From the NCBI GenBank assembly GCA_003022725.1, contig PXSQ01000081.1:1-54483 (forward strand): a stretch of DNA of 54,483 bases. The letters are read 5' to 3'. Each line of letters begins with the position of its first letter. The first letter of the stretch is position 1. The notes under the pieces are model-generated. The model had not been told where the DNA came from. It searched no databases and was given only the letters and a program-made list of their open reading frames with translations. A program made the position numbers and the translations under genes. Below are positions 26,455-35,107 of the stretch, one piece after another. This DNA is from Halobacteriales archaeon SW_7_65_23 (GTDB lineage: Archaea; Halobacteriota; Halobacteria; Halobacteriales; Haloarculaceae).

Positions 26455-27681
26455 ATGGCCGACAGCCCGGACGACGCGCTGGAGCAAGCCATCGAGGAGC
26501 TGTTTTACCCCCACGAGATGGTTCCGTTCGTCAACTGGGACGAGTTCTCGGGGGCGAAACCGGCCGTCGTGCTGACCGGCGTCGTGACGGGGCTGTCGTT
26601 CGTGACGGGGCTGTCGAACCTCAGCCAGACGACGGTCCTGCTGGAGGGGCCGCTGGCGCCGGTGATGCCAGCCGCGGAGCTGTTCGCACGGTTCGCGGGG
26701 GTGCTGGGGGCGTTCATCCTCGGTCTCGTGACGTTCGGTCTCCAGCGGCGCAAGCGACTCGCGTTCCGGGTCGCACTCCTCGTGCTCCCGGTGCTGGCAC
26801 TGCTGCCGCTGACCACGTTGCAGACGACGGACATCCCGCTGTTCCTGGTGCTGTGTGTGACGTATCCGCTGTTGCTCTGGAACCGCCACCGGTTCGACAA
26901 GTCGATCGACCTCTCGCCGCTGCAGATCGCGTCGCTGTTCTCGATCGTGGGCGTCGTCGTCTACGGGACGATGGGTGCCTACGGCCTCAGAGAGCAGTTC
27001 ATCGACGTGAACGGGTGGGGTGATGCGATCTACTACGTGATCGTCACGATCGCGACCGTGGGATACGGCGACATCACCCCAGTCACCCCCGTGGCGAAGT
27101 GGTTCTCGCTCTCGATCATTCTCTTCGGGACTGGCGCGTTCACGGTCGCAGTGGGCGCGCTCCTCGGTCCGGCAATCGAATCCCGCATGGCTGCAGCATT
27201 CGGAAACATGACAGCAGAAGAACTCTCACTCCTCGAGGATCACGTGGTGGTCCTCGGCTACGGCGAAGTCACCGAATCGTTGCTGCAATCACTCGACGGT
27301 GAAACCGACCTGGTCGTCGTGACGTCGGACTCCGACGTCGCCTCGTCGCTGGACTCGGAGGGGATCAACGTCCTCACGGGCGACCCGACCGACGAGGAGG
27401 TCCTGGAGGATGCAGGCCTGGACATCGCCCGCGGCGCCGTCGTCGGGAGCGACGACGATGCGACCGACGTCCTCTCGGTCATCGCGGCGAAAAACGTCGC
27501 GCCGGACGTCCGCGTCGTCGCCGGCGCCAACAGCCAGAAACACGTCGAGAAACTCATCTCGGTCGGCGCCGACAGGGTGATCAACCCCCACCAGATCGGC
27601 GGCCGGCTCCTGGGTGCGTCGATCCTCGACGAGGAGGCGGAGCTGGCCTTGACTGACGTGTTCGAGGAAGATGACGCCTGA
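26455..27681 (+). CDS. Potassium channel with C-terminal TrkA-N (RCK) domain
   Basis: The 408-residue protein has a soluble start, about four helices, and then an ion-channel module: helix around IASLFSIVGVVVYGT, pore loop with the selectivity filter TVGYGD and a final helix SIILFGTGAFTVAVGAL. From about residue 265 a TrkA-N fold begins (VVVLGYGEVTESLLQSL, the dinucleotide-binding Gly motif in the form G-x-G). It ends GADRVINPHQIGGRLL. RCK domains gate such channels with nucleotide or ions. K+ handling is central in salt-in haloarchaea. A similarly oriented membrane gene follows 59 bases later. Confidence 0.92.
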   Translation: MADSPDDALEQAIEELFYPHEMVPFVNWDEFSGAKPAVVLTGVVTGLSFVTGLSNLSQTTVLLEGPLAPVMPAAELFARFAGVLGAFILGLVTFGLQRRKRLAFRVALLVLPVLALLPLTTLQTTDIPLFLVLCVTYPLLLWNRHRFDKSIDLSPLQIASLFSIVGVVVYGTMGAYGLREQFIDVNGWGDAIYYVIVTIATVGYGDITPVTPVAKWFSLSIILFGTGAFTVAVGALLGPAIESRMAAAFGNMTAEELSLLEDHVVVLGYGEVTESLLQSLDGETDLVVVTSDSDVASSLDSEGINVLTGDPTDEEVLEDAGLDIARGAVVGSDDDATDVLSVIAAKNVAPDVRVVAGANSQKHVEKLISVGADRVINPHQIGGRLLGASILDEEAELALTDVFEEDDA

Positions 27682-27740
27682 CCAGGGGTAACCGCCAGGT
27701 TTTTGCCGAAACCTGATAACATTCTAACTAGCCTCCACCG

Positions 27741-28889
27741 ATGACGGATGACAGAACCGCCGCCCTGATACCCAGCGGTATCGCCATCGGTATGCTGCTT
27801 CCGCTCGTCGCTGCCCTGGCGTTCCACGAGATCCTCTCGTTGTACCTCACTGGTCGAACGTTCACGTACGTCGTCGGCGCGGCGTTCGCGCTCGTCGCCT
27901 GGGCGTGCATGACGGCGCTCGACTTAGACCAGGTCGACGCCGCCGTCTGGTCCGTCATCCTGCCCTGGGTCGTCGCCTTCGGCGCGCTGATGCTGCTGTT
28001 GCTGGCTGGCCAGCCTGACGGGTTCACGTACCTGTTCGGCGATGCCGGGGACGCGGGCAGGTACGCCGGCGCCTACATGATCGCTGGCCTCGCAGCCGTC
28101 GCCGGTGCGCGCGGACTCGACCGCCTTTCGGCGGACGTGGCGTGGCTCCCACAACCACGGTCGATCGCACTCGGTGTTCTCGTCGTCGCAGCGCTTGGTG
28201 TGGTCGTCTTCGCCGGATCGCTCCAGGTGTCGGCGAGTTCGGCGTCGGTGGCGGACGTCCAGCCGGGGGTCAGCGGCTACTACGACTCCTCGTTGAACGT
28301 GACGATCAAGGACGGGCACGAGACGGTGCGCCTCCACGTGACGTCGCCCGATGGGGAGACCTACAGGACGCGGGTTACCGGATCAGATGGACGGGGGGAG
28401 ACGGCGACAGTTCCCGTCGAGTTCCGCCACCTGGGCAGACATCCCACAGCCGGTCGCTACCAGGTCGAACTGACGTCCGTCCTCGGAGTTACCGTGGACT
28501 CGGCGACGTACACGGTCGAGAAACCGCCGTCGCCGGCGATCGTGGCCGTCGAGACGGCCGGACCGGGTGAGGAGCTTGACCTGGCCACGTCGTCGCTGTC
28601 GTCCGAACTCCGGCCGAGCGCCGGCCCCACACACCCGGCGACGCGGGTCGCCATCGTGTTCGCAAACCGGGGTGACGTCGGGGCATTGTTCCGCAGCCGT
28701 CTGGTCATCGACGGGGAGCCGACCAGGGGTCGCGACGTCTTCGCCGGCCCCGGCGAACGGGCAGCGAACGTCGTGGCTCTCTCGGACGAGGACGTCGAAC
28801 GCATCCACGAGACGACTGAGGGCACGGTCACTGTGGAGGTCCGCTACCGCGACGACGTGGTGACCCGGGAGGTACAGTTGCCCGAGTAG
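27741..28889 (+). CDS. Four- to six-helix membrane protein with an extracellular beta domain, function unknown
   Basis: The product has 382 residues. Residues about 10-160 contain several hydrophobic helices (AIGMLLPLVAALAFHEIL, YVVGAAFALVAWACM, WSVILPWVVAFGALMLLLL) and a last one, IALGVLVVAALGVVVFAG. The remaining 215 residues are polar with Ig-like beta strands (VRLHVTSPDGETYRTRV, TAGRYQVELTSVLGVTV, TVTVEVRYRDDVVTREV). It therefore looks like a membrane anchor with an exposed Ig-like domain. I do not recognise the family. It lies 59 bases downstream of the K+ channel gene and may share its transcript. Confidence 0.65.
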   Translation: MTDDRTAALIPSGIAIGMLLPLVAALAFHEILSLYLTGRTFTYVVGAAFALVAWACMTALDLDQVDAAVWSVILPWVVAFGALMLLLLAGQPDGFTYLFGDAGDAGRYAGAYMIAGLAAVAGARGLDRLSADVAWLPQPRSIALGVLVVAALGVVVFAGSLQVSASSASVADVQPGVSGYYDSSLNVTIKDGHETVRLHVTSPDGETYRTRVTGSDGRGETATVPVEFRHLGRHPTAGRYQVELTSVLGVTVDSATYTVEKPPSPAIVAVETAGPGEELDLATSSLSSELRPSAGPTHPATRVAIVFANRGDVGALFRSRLVIDGEPTRGRDVFAGPGERAANVVALSDEDVERIHETTEGTVTVEVRYRDDVVTREVQLPE

Positions 28890-29014
28890 GAATTCTATGA
28901 CGGATAGCGTGTGCAAACCTGGGGCCACGCTTCGGAGCGTTCTACGGGTGATCAGCCTCCGGACCGACGGTGGTGCTATCCTCTACCCCTTCCAGTTCTG
29001 ACAGCTGTGGTTTT

Positions 29015-29125
29015 GTACAGCCAGACGTGATTCAGTTGAGCCATGCCGTTTCAAATCCCGTTGTTCGGGGCATGACACAGCCGAGAGACTGTCCTGGCAC
29101 CGGACAGAGTCACGTCTGGCTGTAC
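29015..29125 (+). mobile_element. 111-bp MITE-like element, copy 1
   Basis: Perfect 16-base terminal inverted repeats (gtacagccagacgtga at 29015-29030 and its complement at 29110-29125) enclose non-coding sequence. It is closely similar along its whole length to 42920-43030 and, inverted, to 41793-41903, and all three are exactly 111 bases. A TA dinucleotide is part of each end. There is no ORF inside, so it would be non-autonomous. Confidence 0.75.
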
Positions 29126-29166
29126 ATGCCAAGAGCTAACTGACCACACGTGCAGGTATCGGTCGA

Positions 29167-31023
29167 ATGACGACAGACGGGGTCAGTGCCGCAGAGCAGG
29201 TCCTCGCGAAGGTACTGTTACCGCTGTGCGTGCTCTCCGGCGCGCTCGTTCTGTCGGGGTTTTTCTTCCCCGCATTCGTCGGCAACGCCGTCTCCGGGGA
29301 GTCCTGGCTGGCCGTCTCGCTCCTGTTTTTCAGTTCAGGGCTGGGGTATCTATCGGTCCTACCGTACGATCCCGACGACCAGAGCCCGCCCGGCGAACCG
29401 GTGGTGCTCCGGATCAGACGGACGCGGCTCGTCAACGTCGTCCGCGAGTTTGTGACCAGACAGGATCCGATCGTCCTGCTGGCGCCGGTCACCGTGTTTG
29501 TGCTGTTTCTGTGTCTCCAGATCGCGTTCCCGGAGACGGTGGGGCGGGAGGTCGATAACGTCGCCGGCGGCATCCTGACCGAAGGTGGCCCGGTGTTTCT
29601 CGGTGCCGTCTTCCTGGCGGTCCTCTACTGTCTGTTCTTGCTCGTCGGTCCCTGGGGGGAGGTCAAACTCGGCGGCCCGGACACCGAGCCGAGCTACACC
29701 TACCCGATGTACTTCACGCTGATCTTCACCGCCGGCATCGCGGCCGGGATCGTGTTCTGGGGGCCTGCGGAGGCCCTGTTTCACTACCAGACGCCGCCGC
29801 CGTACTTCGACGCGGCGCCGGAGTCGGGGGCGGCGATCGACGGGGCGCTGACGTACGTGCTGTTTCACTGGGGGTTCTCTGCCTGGAGCGCGTACACCGT
29901 GATCGGCGTTCCCATCGCGTACTTCGTGTTCAAGCGCGGCGCGCCGCTGCGGGTGTCGACGATCCTGGCCCCGTTTCTCGGCGTCGACGGGCTGGATTCG
30001 GTCTGGAGCAGGCTGGTGGACACGCTCGCGGTGTTCGCGACCATCGGCGGGATCGCGACGTCCATCGCGCTGGTGAGCGAGCAGTTCCTCACCGGGATCG
30101 CGTCCAAGTGGGACGTCTCCTCGGGCGAGATCGGCCCGGTGCTGTTCGTCGGCGGGCTCACGATCATCTTCGTGCTCTCGGCGGCGTCGGGCATCCACCG
30201 GGGGATCCGCCGCATCGCCGCGCTCAACGTCGTGCTGTTCGGCCTCTTCGCGCTGATCCTGGTCGGGATCGGCCCGCGCTCGTTCGTGCTTGAGCGCGCC
30301 ACCGGCGCGGTCGGGAGCTACGCCGTGAACTTCGTCCCGATGAGCCTGTACGCCGGGGGGCAGTGGGTCGCCGACTGGACGGTCTGGAACTGGTCGTGGT
30401 GGTTCTCCTGGGCGCCCTTCGCCGGCCTGTTCATCGCCGCTGTCTCGCGGGGCCGGCGGATCAGGACCGTCGTGCTGACCAGCGTCGTCGCCACCTCGGC
30501 CGCGTCGATGGTCTGGTTCCTCCTGCTGGGCGGGACGTCGCTGTTCGTCCAGCACTCCGGGGAGGCGGATATCCTCGCCGTGATCGCTGACTACGCCAGC
30601 TCGGAAGCTGTGGCGGGCTACCCCCTGTTCGGGGCGCTCCCGCTGACCGAGCTGCTCACCTTCCTCTTCCTGTCGCTGATCGTGGTGTTCATGGCCACCT
30701 CCGCCGACACGTCGACGCTCGTCGTCGCGATCCTCTCGACGCGCCGCGGTCTCGCCCCGTCGACTGGCAGCATCGTCTTCTGGGGCGTTTTCCAGGGCGC
30801 CGTCGCTGTCTCCGTGCTGATCGTCGGCGGCTCCGAGACACTGCAGGCGATTTCCGTCCTGACCGGCGGCCCGTTCGCGGTGCTCACGCTGGTCTCGCTC
30901 GGCGCGCTCACGCTGACGCTGTACCGCAACGAACGCGGCCACCAGTCGCTGGTCGGCCGCGCCCGCGACCGACTGCCGACGATCCAGACCCACCACGACC
31001 TCGACCCGCCCGACGAGGACTGA
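29167..31023 (+). CDS. Second BCCT-family transporter
   Basis: The product has 618 residues with about twelve to fourteen helices. The first 60 residues hold two extra helices not seen in the other BCCT protein here. Family motifs are present: IFTAGIAAGIVFWGPAEALFH, VLFHWGFSAWSAY, WTVWNWSWWFSWAPFAGLFI and ATSADTSTLVVAIL. The helix equivalent to GMGIG in Na+-coupled members reads GIAAGI, so ion coupling may differ. By family it carries betaine, choline or carnitine-like compounds. It begins 41 bases after the MITE-like element and is convergent with the trpG/pabA gene with only 6 bases between. Confidence 0.92.
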   Translation: MTTDGVSAAEQVLAKVLLPLCVLSGALVLSGFFFPAFVGNAVSGESWLAVSLLFFSSGLGYLSVLPYDPDDQSPPGEPVVLRIRRTRLVNVVREFVTRQDPIVLLAPVTVFVLFLCLQIAFPETVGREVDNVAGGILTEGGPVFLGAVFLAVLYCLFLLVGPWGEVKLGGPDTEPSYTYPMYFTLIFTAGIAAGIVFWGPAEALFHYQTPPPYFDAAPESGAAIDGALTYVLFHWGFSAWSAYTVIGVPIAYFVFKRGAPLRVSTILAPFLGVDGLDSVWSRLVDTLAVFATIGGIATSIALVSEQFLTGIASKWDVSSGEIGPVLFVGGLTIIFVLSAASGIHRGIRRIAALNVVLFGLFALILVGIGPRSFVLERATGAVGSYAVNFVPMSLYAGGQWVADWTVWNWSWWFSWAPFAGLFIAAVSRGRRIRTVVLTSVVATSAASMVWFLLLGGTSLFVQHSGEADILAVIADYASSEAVAGYPLFGALPLTELLTFLFLSLIVVFMATSADTSTLVVAILSTRRGLAPSTGSIVFWGVFQGAVAVSVLIVGGSETLQAISVLTGGPFAVLTLVSLGALTLTLYRNERGHQSLVGRARDRLPTIQTHHDLDPPDED

Positions 31024-31029
31024 CCGGTA

Positions 31030-31602
31030 TCAACTGCCTGCGACCGAGGTACAGAAGTTCTCGACGATCCGCTTGCCCGCGTCCGTGAGGATGCTCTCGG
31101 GGTGGAACTGGACCCCGATCTGTGGGCTGTCGACGTGTCGGACACCCATCACGACGCCCTGCTCGTCGGTGGTGTAGGCTGTCTCGATCAACTCCTCGGG
31201 CAGGTCCTCGCGCTCGACGGCCAACGAGTGGTACCGGCCGACCTCGAAGGGGTTGGCGACGCCCTCGTACAGGCCGCGGCCGTCGTGGGTGATCTCCGAT
31301 GGCTTGCCGTGGACCACGTCCGGGGCGTGCCCGACCGCCGCCCCGTGGGCCGCACATAGCGCCTGGTGGCCCAGACAGACGCCCAGCGCGGGGTAGTCGG
31401 TCTCGGCGAACACGTCGATGGAGACGCCGGCCTCCTGTGGCGTTCCAGGACCCGGCGAGACGACGATCCCATCGGGGTCCAGCTCGCGGATTCCCTCGAC
31501 GTCGATGGCGTCGTTGCGGCGGACCTCGACCGGCGCGAACTCGCCGACGTACTGGACGAGGTTGTACGCGAAGGAGTCGTAGTTGTCGACGATGAGGATC
31601 AT
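31030..31602 (-). CDS. Anthranilate / aminodeoxychorismate synthase glutamine amidotransferase subunit
   Basis: The 190-residue protein is a class I glutamine amidotransferase. It starts [18 protein letters not shown], has the oxyanion strand [13 protein letters not shown] and nucleophile Cys76 in GVCLGHQAL. The His-Glu pair is in GVQFHPES. It supplies ammonia to the chorismate-binding subunit. Its ATG overlaps the stop of that subunit as ATGA, so the two are translationally coupled. TrpG and PabA cannot be separated on sequence alone. The setting among folate genes favours p-aminobenzoate synthesis, and the absence of other trp genes agrees. Confidence 0.9.
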   Translation of the reverse strand: MILIVDNYDSFAYNLVQYVGEFAPVEVRRNDAIDVEGIRELDPDGIVVSPGPGTPQEAGVSIDVFAETDYPALGVCLGHQALCAAHGAAVGHAPDVVHGKPSEITHDGRGLYEGVANPFEVGRYHSLAVEREDLPEELIETAYTTDEQGVVMGVRHVDSPQIGVQFHPESILTDAGKRIVENFCTSVAGS

Positions 31603-33025
31603 CGGACGCCCTCCGCGGTCCCGGTCTCGATCGCGAACGAACCGCCCTCCCCGAGCGCCTCGTCGACGGCGGTCACGAGGGCGCGGGCTTTGTCCAGCGT
31701 CTCCTGGTACTCCCGTTCCGGGTCGGAGTCGTGGACGATGCCGCTGCCGACGCGGAGGCGGTACTCCCCCTGGTGGTGGACCAGCGTCCGGATCGTGATG
31801 TTCAGCGTCGCCCGACCGTCGAAGCCGAACACTCCCATGCTGCCGGTGTAGGGCCCGCGGCGGGTCAGTTCCACCTCGTCGATGATCTCCATCGTCCGGG
31901 GCTTTGGCGCGCCGGTGATCGTCCCGCCGGGGAAGACGGCTGCGACCGCGTCCGCGATGCCGGCGTCGTCGCGCAGTTCTCCCTCGATCAGCGAGACGAG
32001 GTGCATCACCTCCGAGTAGCGGTCGACGCGCCGGTACTCGGTCACGTCGACGGTCCCGTACGTACAGACCCTCCCGAGGTCGTTGCGTTCGAGGTCGACC
32101 AGCATCGCGTGCTCGGCGCGCTCCTTTTCGTCGGTCGTGAGGTCCTGCTCAAGATCCGCGTCCGCTGCTGGGGTGTCCCCACGCGGTCGCGTCCCTGCGA
32201 TGGGTTCAGTGAGGAGGCGGTCGCCGTCGACGTCGAGCAGCAGTTCCGGGCTGGCGCTGACCAGATCGACGCCTGGGAACTCCATGAGCCCGGAGTACGG
32301 CGCCGGGTTCACCTGCCGCAACGCGTCGAAGGTGTCGACCGGGTGGACCGACGCCGGGGCGACCAGCCGGTGGGAGACGTTTGTCTGGAACGTGTCCCCG
32401 TCCCTGACGTACTGCTTGATCGTCCGGACGCGGTCGGTGAACGCCGCCTTCCCACACTCGCTTTCGAACGTCGCCTGGCGGGCCGCGGTCGGCCGCGACT
32501 GGACGGCAGTGTCGCCGTTGACGGCCGCTGTGGCCAGCGACCTCGCACTCTCTACCGCCTCCTCGTACGCGGCGGCAGGCGACTCCCCGACGACCGGGCA
32601 GGCCGTGACGTGAAGCTCCACGTCGCCCTCGTGGGGTTCCTGCCAGGCGGCGACTGTGTCGAACACGCCGAGCTGGACCCGCGGGAGGCCGTCGGAGTAC
32701 GTCGTCTCCGGGATCTCCTCGAGCTCCCGGGCGACGTCGTAGGAGAGCCACCCGAACGCGCCGCAGGGGTACGGGACCTCGCAGTCGCGGCCGACTGGAC
32801 GGTCAGGAGTTTGACGGGCTCCACGCCGAAGTACCCCCAGCCGTCCTGGCCGCCGGTGGTTTCGAGGTAGAACCCTTCGCTGTCACGGCCCCGGGCGCGA
32901 CGGTAGGCCGCAAAGGGGTCCCCGACAGTGATTCGGGCCTCGACCGGGACGCGCGCCCCCGCCGGGGCCGACGCCGCGGTCTCGACGAACGCCGCTCGGT
33001 CGGTCACGATGCGTACCTGACTCAT
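31599..33025 (-). pseudogene. Anthranilate / aminodeoxychorismate synthase component I with out-of-frame deletion
   Basis: The first frame from the ATG at 33025 ([10 protein letters not shown]) reaches [17 protein letters not shown]. After about 32790 a different frame continues [20 protein letters not shown] and then the full chorismate-binding domain: [66 protein letters not shown] and [19 protein letters not shown]. About 30-40 residues are missing between the two parts compared with relatives. All catalytic residues remain. It would make anthranilate (TrpE) or aminodeoxychorismate (PabB). It is coupled to the amidotransferase gene by a 3-base overlap. I suspect a sequence deletion rather than true decay. 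Confidence 0.85.
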
Positions 33026-33163
33026 TGTCTCTCGGTCCTGGAGGCCCGGCAAACGTGCCCCCGGTTGCTGCTTTACATCTACACAGTTCTACCCGAAAAA
33101 TCTTGCGTAGGTCATCTAAGAGGGTCTGATATTGTGTGTTTGAACGTAAATGGGCGGTTATCG

Positions 33164-33209
33164 CTGGGAATATACAGGGGAGTATTTCAAAGGGTGGAGT
33201 ATTCCCCAG
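33164..33209. promoter_or_regulatory. Inverted repeat in the folD upstream region
   Basis: ctgggaatat (33164-33173) and gtattccccag (33199-33209) form an imperfect inverted repeat about 25 bases apart. It lies 93 bases before the folD ATG, in the 276-base gap shared with the divergent trpE/pabB gene. A regulator site is possible. No other feature is evident in the gap. Confidence 0.3.
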
Positions 33210-33301
33210 CAGCCGTTAAGACGCCGTGGGCAGTGGTGGGCACCGAGAACGACGCCGGCTCGCAGCCGCTGCTGAGCGACCGGCGCCGATCGAGAGATAC
33301 C

Positions 33302-34240
33302 ATGACTACGATAATCGACGGGAACGCGATCGCGGACGGGATCAGAGCCGACCTGACAGACTGCGTCGACGAGCTCGTGGCGGCGGGCACCAGGCCCGGA
33401 CTGGCCACGATCCTGATGAGCGACGACGACGCCAGCGAGACGTACGTCTCAATGAAACACCGCGCCTGCAAGGAGATGGGGATCGAGAACATTCACGACG
33501 AGATCGACCCGTCGGAGCCGGCCGAGGTGCTGTTCGAGCGCATCGACGACCTGAATGAGGACCCGTCCGTCCACGGGATCCTCGTCCAGATGCCGGTGCC
33601 CGACCACGTCGAAAAACGGGCGGTCCTGGAGCGGATCGACCCGCTGAAAGACGTCGACGCCTTCCACCCCGAGAACGTCGGCCGGATGGTCGCGGGCCAC
33701 GCCCGGTACAAACCCTGTACCCCCCACGGGATCCAGAAGATCCTGGCCGCCGAGGGGATCGAGACGGAAGGCAAGGATGCGGTGGTCGTCGGCCGCTCGG
33801 ACATCGTCGGCAAGCCGATGGCGAACCTGCTTGTCCAGTACGGCGAGGGCGGCAACGCGACGACGACTGTCTGTCACTCGCGGACCCAGGACCTCCCGGA
33901 GAAGACGCGCGACGCCGACATCGTGATCGCGGCGGCGGGCGTCCCGGAGATGATCGACGGCTCGATGCTCTCCAACGGCGTGGTCGTCATCGACGTCGGG
34001 GTCAACCGCGTCGAGGTCTCCGAACGGCGTTCGGAGGGCAGTCAGACTGAGTCTGACGAGGCCGACACAGAGAAAGGGTACGAACTCGTCGGCGACGTCG
34101 AGTTCGAGAGCGCGAGGGAGAAAGCCAGCGCCATCACCCCCGTTCCCGGCGGCGTCGGGCCGCTCACCATTGCGATGCTCACCTACAACACCGTCAAGGC
34201 AGCGAGCCTGCAGGCCGGCGTCGACGTCGATCTGCCGTAG
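33302..34240 (+). CDS. folD: Methylenetetrahydrofolate dehydrogenase / methenyl-THF cyclohydrolase
   Basis: From the ATG at 33302 (MTTIIDGNAI) the product has 312 residues, slightly above the usual 280-300. The catalytic Lys52 is in SETYVSMKHRACKEMG. Other conserved pieces are GILVQMPVP, PLKDVDAFHP and the NADP-binding GRSDIVGKPMANLL. The end ITPVPGGVGPLTIAMLTYNT is also family-typical. An acidic insertion (SERRSEGSQTESDEADTEKG) before the last domain explains the extra length. The enzyme interconverts methylene-, methenyl- and formyl-THF in two steps. It stands between MetF and formate-THF ligase in function. Confidence 0.96.
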   Translation: MTTIIDGNAIADGIRADLTDCVDELVAAGTRPGLATILMSDDDASETYVSMKHRACKEMGIENIHDEIDPSEPAEVLFERIDDLNEDPSVHGILVQMPVPDHVEKRAVLERIDPLKDVDAFHPENVGRMVAGHARYKPCTPHGIQKILAAEGIETEGKDAVVVGRSDIVGKPMANLLVQYGEGGNATTTVCHSRTQDLPEKTRDADIVIAAAGVPEMIDGSMLSNGVVVIDVGVNRVEVSERRSEGSQTESDEADTEKGYELVGDVEFESAREKASAITPVPGGVGPLTIAMLTYNTVKAASLQAGVDVDLP

Positions 34241-34389
34241 GACGCGTTCTGCCGTCGTGTGCCACACCGCTGTTTGACTGTCATACGTACGACCGTATCA
34301 AACACCAGGATCGGAGAGCCAAATCTTCATATCCCACGCGGCACCGACTAGCATACGAGCGGGACAGGAGCCTCGCGCGGACCCCCACA

Positions 34390-35103
34390 ATGTCGATTAC
34401 AGCCACAGTTCACATCCAGCACGACCGCCTCTCGTTGATCCCGACCGTCAAGTCTCTCCAGGGAGTGAACGTCCGGGTGATCACCCAGGTCAACACGGAT
34501 CCGGAAGTTTCTTACTTCCCGTTTCTGGTCGAGTACCGCGACCGCCGGGAACTGGAACAGGTGCTCGATTCCGACCCGACCGTTGAGGCGTATGAACTCG
34601 TCGACTGGGCCGACCAGCAGGGGATCTACTACGTCGAGCACTCCCCGGAGACGAAGCTCATCAGCACCGTCGTGACGGAGGTCAACGGGTTCCTCGTCGA
34701 GTCCGAAACCACGGACGGCGGCTGGCTGGTTCGGGTGTTGCTGCCCGAGCGGTCGGCGCTCAACGCGATCTGGGAGTACACCAGCGAGGAGAACATCAGC
34801 TTCGAGATCATCGACGTGTACGCCAACGAATACGCCGTGGGATCGGAGTCCTACGGCCTGACCGACGAACAGCGGACGGCGCTCCAGGCCGCCTACGAGA
34901 TGGGGTACTTCTTCGAACCCCGGGAGACCTCCCTGGAGGAGATCGCCGAGGAGATGGACCTCTCCTCGACGGCGATGAGCGGCCGCCTGCGACAGTTCAA
35001 CAATCCGACACTGATTCGGGCTGGGTGTGCAAATATCCCTCTGGCAATAAACGGAGGGAATAGTTCACAGTATCTTTTATACAGGTCTGCAGCGTCGTTC
35101 TAG
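34390..35103 (+). CDS. Bat-type (HTH_10) transcriptional regulator, C-terminus altered
   Basis: The product has 237 residues. The N-terminal half is the mixed alpha/beta sensor domain seen in bacterio-opsin-activator-like haloarchaeal regulators (ending around EVNGFLVESETTDGGWLVRV). The C-terminal HTH begins LTDEQRTALQAAYEMGYFFEPRETSLEEIAEEMDLSSTAMSGRLR, which is the HTH_10 signature. Directly after SGRLR the usual last helix is replaced by unrelated residues (QFNNPTLIRAGCANIPL) read from what looks like intergenic DNA. A deletion at about 34995 is likely. It lies just upstream of the DmdA/GcvT-like gene in the same direction and is a candidate regulator of it. Confidence 0.8.
   Translation: MSITATVHIQHDRLSLIPTVKSLQGVNVRVITQVNTDPEVSYFPFLVEYRDRRELEQVLDSDPTVEAYELVDWADQQGIYYVEHSPETKLISTVVTEVNGFLVESETTDGGWLVRVLLPERSALNAIWEYTSEENISFEIIDVYANEYAVGSESYGLTDEQRTALQAAYEMGYFFEPRETSLEEIAEEMDLSSTAMSGRLRQFNNPTLIRAGCANIPLAINGGNSSQYLLYRSAASF
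35074..35083 (+). promoter_or_regulatory. Putative TATA box of the GcvT/DmdA-like gene
   Basis: cttttataca lies about 27-30 bases ahead of the ATG at 35108. Given this spacing the transcript is probably leaderless. It is read through in the altered end of the Bat-type gene, which supports that end being non-native. Confidence 0.5.
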
Positions 35104-35107
35104 GGGA

